Below are positions 1-6,341 of a DNA stretch of 10,127 nt, one piece after another. Numbering within the stretch: position 1 is the stretch's first letter; every line of letters begins with the position of its first letter. The position numbers were made by a program, and so were the translations under genes. The notes under the pieces were generated by a model. It searched no databases. It worked only from the letters and a program-made list of their open reading frames with translations, and was not told where the DNA came from. The DNA comes from an uncultured Alphaproteobacteria bacterium (lineage in GTDB: Bacteria; Pseudomonadota; Alphaproteobacteria; RF32; CAG-239): positions 1-10,127 of the forward strand of contig CALXTH010000106.1 of the NCBI GenBank assembly GCA_944391365.1, written 5' to 3'.

Positions 1-574
1 TGCACACACAGCCGGCGTGATAAGAGGAATCATAAAGGCACGGAGTCCCGGGAGTAGCGGTCTCCCCGCAGTCCTCATTGGTGTAGCCCTCTTTTTTGCA
101 TTTTTCTTCATTATCAACTTCCCAGTTGTCCTCGCTTCCGTCCCCGCCAGAGCTTCCGTCCGGGGTTCCGCCGGAACTCCCGTCCGGCGTGTTGGCGCCG
201 GTGTAAAATTCATTCTCCCGACAATGCCCTGCGTCGGTAATAAAACAGACACTTGCAAGCTGCACGGACGAGCCCCCTCTCTTGATAGAGAGGGCTGGGG
301 TGAGTAGATGATTTTTTGAATCATACTCATCCTGTCCTTCCCTACTAAGGGAAGGAACGCTGCTGCCTGCACCATAATAAAATAAATCATCAGAAACGTC
401 ATCGCGAGGCGAATTTATTCGCCGTGGCGATCCATTTATACTATTATGGATTGCCGCGTCGGACGAAGTCCTCCTCGCAATGACCGCAGATTCTTTATTT
501 ATATAATTTCCATAGGATACACTTGAAATCAGGGACAGACTCGTCCCCAAGAGTAAAAATAATTTTGTATTCAT
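1..574 (-). CDS. Secreted cysteine-rich surface-type protein, N-terminal part (runs off left edge)
   Basis: The minus strand is open for 191 codons from ATG 574 to the left edge, so the gene is partial. Residues 1-22 (MNTKLFLLLGTSLSLISSVS then YG) look like a signal peptide. Residues about 31-60 and 73-104 are encoded by two palindromic repeats inserted in frame. After them come C110, C118, a duplicated TPDGSSGG linker (about 129-144), an acidic stretch, and a Cys-rich segment with KCKKEGYTNEDCG and CLYDSSYHAGCVC. The ATG at 574 is preferred because AAGAAGG lies 9 nt upstream. An in-frame ATG at 583 abuts that site and is too close. I do not recognise a named family; the Cys-rich C-terminal part recalls extracellular repeat proteins of gut alphaproteobacteria, from general memory only. 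The opposite-strand frame over 17-307 is taken to be a shadow. Export is well supported; function is unknown. Confidence 0.72.
   Translation of the reverse strand, partial: MNTKLFLLLGTSLSLISSVSYGNYINKESAVIARRTSSDAAIHNSINGSPRRINSPRDDVSDDLFYYGAGSSVPSLSREGQDEYDSKNHLLTPALSIKRGGSSVQLASVCFITDAGHCRENEFYTGANTPDGSSGGTPDGSSGGDGSEDNWEVDNEEKCKKEGYTNEDCGETATPGTPCLYDSSYHAGCVC
271..358. repeat. Palindromic repeat B inside the coding sequence (MITE-like double hairpin)
   Basis: A second, unrelated inverted repeat. The left arm (275-313) and right arm (319-355) are imperfect reverse complements, sharing GGGTGAGTAgaTGATT-type sequence against AATCATACTCATCCTG. Each arm ends in an 8-bp hairpin with a 4-nt loop: CCCTCTCT-TGAT-AGAGAGGG at 275-294 and CCTTCCCT-ACTA-AGGGAAGG at 336-355. 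It is translated in frame as part of the left-edge protein (about residues 73-101, including LSREGQDEYDS and LLTPALSIKRGG). It lies only 38 bp from repeat A. Confidence 0.78.
397..484. repeat. Palindromic repeat A inside the coding sequence (RPE-like)
   Basis: An imperfect inverted repeat of about 88 bp. The outer arms are GTCATCGCGAGG (from 398) and CCTCGCAATGAC (ending 484), and the inner edges are GGCGATCCA (426-434) and TGGATTGCC. Each arm carries its own small hairpin: GGCGAAT-TT-ATTCGCC at 408-423 and GGAC-GAA-GTCC at 461-471. The TCATTGCGAG...GCAATCCA signature is typical of dispersed palindromes in several bacterial genomes. It lies wholly within the left-edge gene and encodes about 30 residues (AVIARRTSSDAAI...) without breaking the frame. 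Confidence 0.8.
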
Positions 575-583
575 GTTAAACAT

Positions 584-627
584 CCTTCTTTTAAGAGTTA
601 AAGAAAACCCGCATTCTTAAAAGAAGG
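584..627 (-). promoter_or_regulatory. Anti-Shine-Dalgarno helix over the left-edge gene RBS
   Basis: On the minus strand CCTTCTTTTAAGA (627-615) is a perfect 13-nt complement of TCTTAAAAGAAGG (596-584), with 18 nt between. The second arm contains the AAGAAGG ribosome site 9 nt before ATG 574. Pairing would hide the site and lower translation. The first arm also forms the inner stem of the terminator-like hairpin at 631-608, so the two folds exclude each other. Confidence 0.62.
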
Positions 628-631
628 CGGG
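600..631 (-). terminator. Terminator-like hairpin in the leader (possible attenuator)
   Basis: Minus strand: CCCGC (631-627), then CTTCTTTTAAGAAT whose TTCTT/AAGAA also pairs, then GCGGG (612-608), then TTTTCTTT. This is a GC-based stem followed by a U-rich run, just before the left-edge gene and just after the leader ORF stop. That position fits an attenuator rather than a gene-end terminator. Its inner stem competes with the anti-SD helix. Confidence 0.5.
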
Positions 632-739
632 CAGGATGTTAACAACCGTAGCACAACTTACGGCCTGACTTATTAACACTCTCTTGCGAGAGTTGGGAAT
701 ATTCGCCAGCATCCCGCCCTCACGGACAGACACTGACAT
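617..739 (-). CDS. Leader ORF, 40 codons, upstream of the left-edge gene
   Basis: ATG at 739, TAA at 619-617. The peptide begins MSVSVREGGMLANIPNSRKR and ends in VVNILPAFF. Its upstream sequence CTTAAAAGAAAT is a weak ribosome site that resembles the main gene's CTTAAAAGAAGG. The last codons (GCC TTC TTT TAA) lie in the sequence complementary to the main gene's Shine-Dalgarno, so a ribosome finishing here would cover that arm. It is in the same frame as the main gene: after TAA, 14 sense codons lead to the main ATG with no further stop. The peptide has no run of one amino acid as in classical amino-acid attenuators. It could instead be a chance frame within a conserved RNA. Not recognised as a known protein. 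Confidence 0.42.
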   Translation of the reverse strand: MSVSVREGGMLANIPNSRKRVLISQAVSCATVVNILPAFF

Positions 740-824
740 ATTTCTTTTAAGTCATTATGCCAAAGTGACTATTGTGCAAAGGGTTGTTAAGCCCTGGCTG
801 GTGAGCCTCCCACCAGTTGGAATT

Positions 825-853
825 ATTTTAGCATAATGAATGTTAAAAATCAA
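825..853 (-). promoter_or_regulatory. Predicted sigma70-type promoter of the leader and left-edge gene
   Basis: On the minus strand TTGATT (853-848), a 17-nt spacer and TAAAAT (830-825) fit a housekeeping promoter. The predicted RNA start is near 818, just before the first leader hairpin. The AT-rich upstream DNA (841-935) has no gene and separates it from the secA terminator. Confidence 0.6.
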
Positions 854-934
854 TATACGAAATTTAAATAATCACGAATTTTGGATTTTCAAGGATAAGA
901 GGGAAAAAGAATGTTTTATTTTATTGTGTTCAGA

Positions 935-963
935 TAAAAATCTCCCCCGGGGAGCCGGGGGAG
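935..963 (-). terminator. Intrinsic terminator of secA
   Basis: Minus strand: CTCCCCCGG-CTCC-CCGGGGGAG (963-942), a perfect 9-bp GC-rich stem with a 4-nt loop, followed by ATTTTTA. It lies 17 bp past the secA stop codon. Confidence 0.9.
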
Positions 964-980
964 TGATTTCAGGATAATTT

Positions 981-3722
981 CTAAACTTTGCCGTGGCAAT
1001 GTTTATATTTCAGACCGGAGCCGCAAGGGCAAGGATCATTGCGGGAGATTTTGCCCCAAGTGGACGGATTATTCGGGTCAAAGTCCGTTGTTTTATAGAC
1101 AAACGGAGAATGACGTTCCGTCGGCTGCGGGGTTTGTCCTCCGGGCGCCTGACGGCTTTGTTCCGCCAGTGTCTGAGGCGTTTCATGAATCTCCCGGATG
1201 TTTTTATGACGGACTTCCTGAGACTGAAGCGTATCCATGGCGCCAATCTGGATTTGTGCCCGACAGATTAAGAAGGTCAGTTTTTCACGCAGCTGGTCAA
1301 GCATGGCCGAAAACATGTTAAACGCTTCTTTTTTATATTCATTCAGCGGGTCTTTCTGGCCATAGGCTCGGAGGACTATTGTGTGGCGCATTTGATCCAG
1401 CGCGGCGATATGGTCTTTCCACAACTGGTCAAGGACCTGAAGCAAAATGCTTTTTTCTACCATTTTCACCAGTTCAGGCGGAACATCGCGGTTTTTGTCC
1501 CGGATGTTTTCGGCAACTGCGGCAACAACTTTTTCAGCCATTTTATCGGCATCAATTTCCGCCTCACGGCTCCAGTCTTCGACAGGCAGGTCAAGTCCGG
1601 TAATCCGCAACAGCTCGGCTTTGAGCTCTTTCAGAGGCCAATCAGCAGGGGCGCTGCCATGGGGGAGATAAGATGCGACGACATCTTCAATATATTCATC
1701 ACGCATTTCGGCAACAGTCTCGGAGACGTCATCGGCCGACATCAATTCTTTGCGCTGTTCATAAATGACTTTACGCTGGTCGTTCATGACATTGTCATAT
1801 TTCAGCAGGTTTTTACGAATATCAAAGTTGCGCTCTTCCACTTTTTGCTGGGCTTTTTCTATGGCTTTGCTGATCCACGGGTGAACCAGCGCCTCTCCTT
1901 CCGGCAGGCCTAAGCGTTTGAGCATATTGCTCATACGTTCAGAGCCGAAAATGCGCATCAGGTCATCTTCCAGAGAGAGGAAAAATTTTGATGTTCCGGG
2001 GTCTCCCTGACGGCCGGAACGTCCGCGCAGCTGGTTGTCTATACGGCGGCTTTCATGACGTTCGGTTCCAAGGACGTAAAGTCCGCCGGCGGCCAGGGCT
2101 TTTTGTTTGCCCTCCTCAATTTCGGCTTTGAGTTTTTCTTTGAGCTTGGCAATTTCAGCTTCGGTTTCATCGCCTTTCAGCATGGATTTCAGGCGCATGT
2201 CGAGGTTACCGCCCAGCTGAATATCCGTTCCGCGGCCGGCCATGTTGGTCGCAATGGTGATGGCTCCGGGAACACCTGCCTGCGCAACAATAGCTGCCTC
2301 ACGCTCATGGTGACGGGCATTCAGCACCTCAAATTTTACATTGCTACGCTGTTTAAGTAAATCGGCCACCAATTCCGATTTTTCAATAGACGTGGTTCCG
2401 ACGAGAATCGGCTGGCCGCGTTTGTGACAATCAAGAATCGTATCGATAATGGCATTATATTTTTCTGTGGCCGTGCGATAAATTTCGTCATGTTCATCTT
2501 TGCGCTGAACCGGGCGGTTGGTCGGGATTTCAACGCAGGAAAGATTATAAATATCATTAAACTCGGCTTCTTCGGTCATGGCCGTCCCGGTCATGCCGGC
2601 CAGTTTGGGATAAAGACGGAAGTAATTCTGGAAGGTGATGGAGGCCAGAGTCTGGTTTTCAGACTGAATCTGAACATGTTCCTTGGCTTCAAGCGCCTGG
2701 TGCAAACCGTCGGAATAGCGACGCCCTTCCATCATACGACCGGTGAACTCGTCAATAATCATGACCTTGCCGTCTTTAACAATATAGTCCACATCTTTGG
2801 TGAACATTTTATGCGCCCGCAAAGCCTGATTGACATGATGAACCAGTGTGACGTTGGCCAAATCATACAGTGAGCCCTCTTTAATCAGTCCGACTTCTTT
2901 TAGCAGAGATTCAACATGGGTCATGCCGGCTTCAGTCAGAACAACGGTTCGGGCTTTTTCGTCTTTTTCATAATCGGCGGGAATCAATTTTGGAATGACC
3001 GCATTAACAGAAATATATTTTTCGGAGGAATCTTCCGCCGCACCGGAAATAATCAGCGGAGTGCGCGCCTCATCAATCAAAATAGAATCGACTTCATCGA
3101 CGATTGCGTAGTTAAACGGGCGCTGCACCATATCGGACAAGGAAAACTTCATATTATCACGCAGATAATCAAAGCCGAGCTCGTTGTTGGTCGCATAGGT
3201 GATGTCGCTGTTGTAGGCAGCACGGCGTTCTTCATCGCTTTTGCCATGTACAATATAATCAACAGTCAACCCCAGAAAACGGAAAACCTGTCCCATCCAT
3301 TCCGCATCTCGTTTGGCCAGATAATCATTGACGGTCACGATATGGACCCCTTTGCCCTCAAGCGCATTAAGATAAGCCGGCAGCGTTTCAACCAGCGTTT
3401 TTCCCTCACCGGTTTTCATCTCGGCAATCATTCCTTTATGCAGGACGATGCCGCCGATGAGCTGCACGTCATAATGACGCTGGCCGAGTGTGCGTTTGGC
3501 GGCCTCGCGGACGACGGCATAAGCCTCAGGCAGGAGATCATCCAAGGTTTCTCCGTCTTTAAGCCGGGCGCGGAATTCATCGGTTTTGCCTTTCAGCGCG
3601 GCATCCGTCAATTTGGAAATTTCATCTTCAAGGGAATTTATTTTCTGGACAAGTTTATATTGTCTTTTTATGAATCTGTCGTTTGCACTGCCGAAGACGG
3701 CCCTGGCTATTTTTCCTAACAT
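981..3722 (-). CDS. secA: Preprotein translocase ATPase SecA
   Basis: The ATP-driven motor of the Sec pathway. It binds SecYEG at the inner membrane and pushes unfolded preproteins through. From ATG 3722 it is 913 residues, the usual SecA length. Visible marks are Walker A MKTGEGKT at 102-109, the DEAD-like Walker B VDEVD at 208-212 followed by IDEARTPLIISG, and GMTGTA, NMAGRGTDI and ESRRIDNQLRGRSGRQGDPG in the second motor domain. A C-terminal zinc-binding tail, C898-P-C900...C909-H910, is the kind that binds SecB and lipids. I choose MLGKIARAVFG as the start because it matches family N-termini; an in-frame ATG ten codons upstream would add an atypical extension. The ribosome site is weak (TAAGG, 11 nt away). 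It is transcribed divergently from the secreted isomerase gene. Confidence 0.98.
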   Translation of the reverse strand: MLGKIARAVFGSANDRFIKRQYKLVQKINSLEDEISKLTDAALKGKTDEFRARLKDGETLDDLLPEAYAVVREAAKRTLGQRHYDVQLIGGIVLHKGMIAEMKTGEGKTLVETLPAYLNALEGKGVHIVTVNDYLAKRDAEWMGQVFRFLGLTVDYIVHGKSDEERRAAYNSDITYATNNELGFDYLRDNMKFSLSDMVQRPFNYAIVDEVDSILIDEARTPLIISGAAEDSSEKYISVNAVIPKLIPADYEKDEKARTVVLTEAGMTHVESLLKEVGLIKEGSLYDLANVTLVHHVNQALRAHKMFTKDVDYIVKDGKVMIIDEFTGRMMEGRRYSDGLHQALEAKEHVQIQSENQTLASITFQNYFRLYPKLAGMTGTAMTEEAEFNDIYNLSCVEIPTNRPVQRKDEHDEIYRTATEKYNAIIDTILDCHKRGQPILVGTTSIEKSELVADLLKQRSNVKFEVLNARHHEREAAIVAQAGVPGAITIATNMAGRGTDIQLGGNLDMRLKSMLKGDETEAEIAKLKEKLKAEIEEGKQKALAAGGLYVLGTERHESRRIDNQLRGRSGRQGDPGTSKFFLSLEDDLMRIFGSERMSNMLKRLGLPEGEALVHPWISKAIEKAQQKVEERNFDIRKNLLKYDNVMNDQRKVIYEQRKELMSADDVSETVAEMRDEYIEDVVASYLPHGSAPADWPLKELKAELLRITGLDLPVEDWSREAEIDADKMAEKVVAAVAENIRDKNRDVPPELVKMVEKSILLQVLDQLWKDHIAALDQMRHTIVLRAYGQKDPLNEYKKEAFNMFSAMLDQLREKLTFLICRAQIQIGAMDTLQSQEVRHKNIREIHETPQTLAEQSRQAPGGQTPQPTERHSPFVYKTTDFDPNNPSTWGKISRNDPCPCGSGLKYKHCHGKV

Positions 3723-3760
3723 TCTTATTTTTACCTTAGATATTAATTGCAATTATTCTA

Positions 3761-3789
3761 CATTTAATGTTTCTCGCCCTTAAAGTCAA
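3761..3789 (-). promoter_or_regulatory. Predicted secA promoter
   Basis: Minus strand: TTGACT (3789-3784), 17-nt spacer, TAAATG (3766-3761). The -35 is near consensus; the -10 is weaker. This leaves a leader of about 35 nt before ATG 3722. Confidence 0.45.
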
Positions 3790-3829
3790 TACTTGCTGCC
3801 AAAGTTATGAACTTATCCAAAAAAAGCGC

Positions 3830-3858
3830 TTGGAAAATTGTCTTTTCTTCGTTATAAA
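3830..3858 (+). promoter_or_regulatory. Predicted promoter of the parvulin isomerase gene
   Basis: Plus strand: TTGGAA (3830-3835), 17-nt spacer, TATAAA (3853-3858). It is about 33 bp upstream of the chosen start codon at 3892 and divergent from the secA promoter. Confidence 0.55.
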
Positions 3859-3891
3859 ATAGAAAGAATTAACTTTTACAGGAGATTTCAG

Positions 3892-4731
3892 ATGCAAAAT
3901 AAACTTATTGCTGCGGTTGCATTGTCTTTGCTGGTTTTGAATCCGGCAAATGTTTTCGCCGAAGGCAAAAACGGTGTGGCGGCCGTTGTCAACGGTGAAA
4001 AAATTACCGTTAAGGAAATGAGACAGGGGTATAATGACAATACACCAATTAAAGAACGGGTTTCTTTTGATGATTTTTACACAAAGGCTCTGGATGTTTA
4101 TGTCAACGGTAAGCTTTTGTATCAGGCCGCAGAAGAAGCTGACGTTATGGACTCCAATCAATATGACCGTCTGGTTCAGAATGCAAAAGAGGAAATCGCC
4201 CGCAAGCTTTATCTGGAGCAAAAAGTAAAAGAAAAAGTCAATGACAAGGCTGTTGATAAGGTTTATAAAGAATATAAGGATACTTTCAAAGGCGAGAAAG
4301 AAGTGAAGGCAAAGCATATTCTGGTTGACTCAGAAAGCAAAGCCAAAGATGTTATTGCCCAGCTGAAAAAAGGTAAAGATTTTGATGACCTGGCCAAGAA
4401 ATATTCGAAAGAACCTGCCGAGCTCGGCTACTTTACCAAGAGAATGATGGTGCCGGAATTCGGCGAGGCTGCTTTTGCCCTGAAAAAAGGGAAGTTCTCT
4501 CAGACGCCGGTCAAAACCCAGTATGGTTATCATGTGATTTTGGTTGAGGACATTCGCGATGCCCAGCCGCGGCCGCTGAAAGAGGTCAAACCGCAGTTGG
4601 AAGGTTTGTTGACACAACAGGCTATCGGTGAGGTTTTTGCCGATTTGTACAAGCAGGCCGAAATTACCAAATATGACCTGAAAGGCAAAGAAATCAAGGA
4701 TCCGGTCGTTATGCCGAAAAGCGGTAAATAA
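3892..4731 (+). CDS. Exported parvulin-type peptidyl-prolyl cis-trans isomerase (PpiC/PrsA-like)
   Basis: 279 residues. The start at 3892 is chosen because AGGAG lies 7 nt upstream and MQNKLIAAVALSLLVLNPAN (then VFA) makes a clear signal peptide. A longer in-frame start at 3838 would bury that signal sequence. A helical N-terminal region (about 28-135, SurA/PrsA-like) precedes a rotamase domain at about 136-222. The domain contains KAKHILV (H142), LGYFTKRMMVPEF and YGYHVI (H214). The family isomerises prolyl bonds and acts as a chaperone on exported proteins in the periplasm. The active-site loop is short: about ten residues (SKEPAELGYF) stand where family members usually have about fifteen with GGDLG, and the Pin1 Cys113-equivalent position seems lost. 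Chaperone function may therefore dominate (inference). No lipobox is present, so a soluble periplasmic protein is expected. Confidence 0.93.
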   Translation: MQNKLIAAVALSLLVLNPANVFAEGKNGVAAVVNGEKITVKEMRQGYNDNTPIKERVSFDDFYTKALDVYVNGKLLYQAAEEADVMDSNQYDRLVQNAKEEIARKLYLEQKVKEKVNDKAVDKVYKEYKDTFKGEKEVKAKHILVDSESKAKDVIAQLKKGKDFDDLAKKYSKEPAELGYFTKRMMVPEFGEAAFALKKGKFSQTPVKTQYGYHVILVEDIRDAQPRPLKEVKPQLEGLLTQQAIGEVFADLYKQAEITKYDLKGKEIKDPVVMPKSGK

Positions 4732-4745
4732 CATTGATAAAGCCG

Positions 4746-4783
4746 AAAAGGCAGCCTCTGTTGATGAGGCTGCCTTTATTTTT
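4746..4783 (+). terminator. Intrinsic terminator of the isomerase gene, possibly bidirectional
   Basis: AAGGCAGCCTC (4748-4758), loop TGTTGAT, GAGGCTGCCTT (4766-4776), then TTTATTTTT: a perfect 11-bp stem. On the minus strand the same stem is followed by TTTTCGGC, a poorer U-run, so it may also stop motB transcripts arriving from the right. Confidence 0.88.
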
Positions 4784-4814
4784 GCCTGAATGGTTTTTGG
4801 TGCTTTACTGCGGA

Positions 4815-5477
4815 TTAAATTTCCACCCGGATTGTCAGGCGGTTGTTCTGTTTGCGGTTCAGGGGAATCGCTTCACCATAACTGTTCCGATTGGGTAATT
4901 TCGGGGCAATGTCAGCCATGCCGACTGCCTGGAAACGAGACCCGGTCAGTCCGTTGCTTATCATATCCCGGACAACAGCCCCGGCCCGGGCTGAAGAAAG
5001 CTCCCAGTTTGAAGGATAGACCGAGCTGTCCGGCTGACGGTCGTCGGTATGCCCCTCAACGATTATCCGGTAGCGGCGGTATTTTGGTGTATTCAAAAGG
5101 AGTGAGAGTTTTTTCAGAATATTTTTTCCGTCGACGGTGATTTCTGCACTTTCATCTTCAAAAATCGTTATATTGGCAATTTCCAGAACCGCACCGCGCG
5201 GATCCGACCCCAGCCCGACATCATCACCGAGCTGAAGTTCCTTTACTTCTTCAAGAAAATTAAGCACGGATCCCTTAGTCTGATCTGAAGGAAGTGCGCT
5301 GAATGCTGCCGAAAAGGCGCTGGTAATCTGCTCCATTTTGGCTTTATCCAGACTGGACGAGGCAAACAGCACAATAAACAAAGCCAAAAGCAGCGTCAAA
5401 AGATCAGAATACGGGATGAGCCAGGTTTCATCAGCATGTTCTTCATGAGGAGCTTCGGCTTGTTTTTTACGCGCCAT
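4815..5477 (-). CDS. motB: Flagellar stator protein MotB
   Basis: The peptidoglycan-anchored half of the stator that lets ions drive the flagellar motor. It has 220 residues, somewhat shorter than many MotB proteins. One membrane helix (about 18-40) contains WLIPYSDLLTLLLALFIVLF with the ion-carrying aspartate D25. The OmpA-like domain has EGHTDD (141-146), NWELSSARA (157-165) and a terminal NNRLTIRVEI, all typical of peptidoglycan binding. It starts 2 nt after the motA stop codon, with AAGGAG 7 nt upstream, so the pair is surely co-transcribed. No flagellar structural gene is visible here, so use in flagellar rotation is inferred from the family. A general OmpA/MotB anchor is less likely because of the plug motif and the partner. 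Confidence 0.95.
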   Translation of the reverse strand: MARKKQAEAPHEEHADETWLIPYSDLLTLLLALFIVLFASSSLDKAKMEQITSAFSAAFSALPSDQTKGSVLNFLEEVKELQLGDDVGLGSDPRGAVLEIANITIFEDESAEITVDGKNILKKLSLLLNTPKYRRYRIIVEGHTDDRQPDSSVYPSNWELSSARAGAVVRDMISNGLTGSRFQAVGMADIAPKLPNRNSYGEAIPLNRKQNNRLTIRVEI

Positions 5478-5479
5478 GA

Positions 5480-6268
5480 CTATTCTCCTTCGCTTTTATC
5501 ATCACGCAGAGATTTGCGTTCTGACGGCGGAATGAAGGCCTGCAGTTTTGCTTCCATTGCAATGGAGGATGCTCCGGCCTGCAAAGCCAGCGCCCCTTCC
5601 ATCACCATCTTTTTGACATCAACTTCTGCCTGAGAAATCTGTTTGAGTTTATTGGCAAACGGGTGCCACAAAACATATCCGGTAAAAATACCAAGCAGGG
5701 TTGCGACGAATGCCGCGGCGATTGAATGTCCCAGCTGGTCAATATCAGACAAATTTCCCAACGCGGCAATCAATCCGATAACGGCCCCCAGCACACCCAG
5801 TGTCGGCGCGTACATGCCGCATTGGGCAAAAACCTGAGCTCCCGAGCGGTGGCGTTCTTCCATTTGTTTGATGTCGGCTTCAAGGACTTCACTGATGAAA
5901 TCGGCGTTGAAACCATCCGCCACCAGAATCAGACTGGAGCGGATAAACGGATCTTCAATTTCGTTGGCTCTTTTTTCAATGGCAATGACACCTTCGTGTT
6001 TGGCCGATTTGGCTACGGAGACAAACAGCTCAAGGACTTCCTGCCGGGCAATCACTTTTTGGCCGCAGAAAACGATTTTGAACAGTTTGGGGACTTTTTT
6101 CAGGTCTTTCATCGGAAAAGCATTGAAAATTGCGGCTGCCGTTCCGGCAAAAATAATCAGAAACGCCGCCGGGTTAATCAACGCATGAGGATCAGCCCCT
6201 TTCAGAGCCATACCAACGCCGATGGCCAGAATTCCGCCAAAAACGCCTATTAATGTTGATTTTTCCAT
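5480..6268 (-). CDS. motA: Flagellar stator protein MotA
   Basis: The membrane half of the stator, forming the ion path with MotB and pushing on the rotor. It has 262 residues. MEKSTLIGVFGGILAIGVGM and the following LINPAAFLIIFAGTAAAIFN form the first two membrane helices. The cytoplasmic loop carries K90 and E98 (AKHEGVIAIEK), at the places of the rotor-contacting charges of E. coli MotA. YAPTLGVLGAVIGLI (153-167, with P155) and the helix at about 183-201 complete the four-helix plan. The ribosome site is modest (AAGG, 11 nt upstream). The 73-bp gap upstream is extremely AT-rich with no terminator, so either its own promoter or read-through from the 134-residue gene could serve it. Confidence 0.95.
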   Translation of the reverse strand: MEKSTLIGVFGGILAIGVGMALKGADPHALINPAAFLIIFAGTAAAIFNAFPMKDLKKVPKLFKIVFCGQKVIARQEVLELFVSVAKSAKHEGVIAIEKRANEIEDPFIRSSLILVADGFNADFISEVLEADIKQMEERHRSGAQVFAQCGMYAPTLGVLGAVIGLIAALGNLSDIDQLGHSIAAAFVATLLGIFTGYVLWHPFANKLKQISQAEVDVKKMVMEGALALQAGASSIAMEAKLQAFIPPSERKSLRDDKSEGE

Positions 6269-6341
6269 TTATAAATGTACCTTATTTGTTTTTATAATTT
6301 TATATTTTTATAATGGAAAATTGTTTAATTTTTTATTTATT
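6269..6341. other. AT-rich spacer before motA
   Basis: 73 bp made almost only of A and T, with several TATAAA-like words on the minus strand and no hairpin terminator. It may hold a motA promoter, but no -35/-10 pair stands out enough to call. Confidence 0.4.

Larger units (their letters stand above)
584..818 (-). ncRNA. Candidate structured 5' leader RNA of the left-edge gene
   Basis: Between the promoter and the start codon the transcript would carry about 235 nt of dense structure. In RNA order the elements are: a CTGGTG/CACCAG hairpin (816-798); GGGCTTAACAACCC (794-781), whose TTAACAACC is complementary to GGTTGTTAA at 647-639; AGTCA/TGACT flanking a loop; a long helix GGGCGGGATG (719-710) with CATCCTGCCC (638-629), 10 bp including one G-U; inside it ACTCTC-GCAA-GAGAGT (693-678), capped by a GNRA tetraloop; a CCGTA/TACGG hairpin (663-646); and finally competing terminator and anti-SD hairpins. 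I match it to no known riboswitch class. The pairings are read by eye; ligand sensing is not claimed. Confidence 0.55.

Noticed and set aside
17..307. Plus-strand 96-codon frame with a hydrophobic stretch
   Set aside because: It is antisense to the left-edge gene, which has a ribosome site, a signal peptide and a frame open for 191 codons. It also ends inside palindrome B.
600..818. Integron attC site, CRISPR or tRNA-like element
   Set aside because: There is no repeated spacer array and no tRNA cloverleaf or anticodon arm. The paired elements fit a 5' leader better.
2916..3719. Plus-strand frame of 267 codons
   Set aside because: Antisense shadow of secA, with low-complexity Phe/Ile/Asn composition and no family motifs.
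3805..4317. Minus-strand frame of 170 codons over the isomerase gene
   Set aside because: Very Phe/Ile/Leu-rich translation of the opposite strand of a well-supported gene.
6262..6273. Palindrome CATTTATAAATG over the motA start codon
   Set aside because: Twelve bases with no loop in extremely AT-rich DNA; likely chance and too weak to act as a hairpin.
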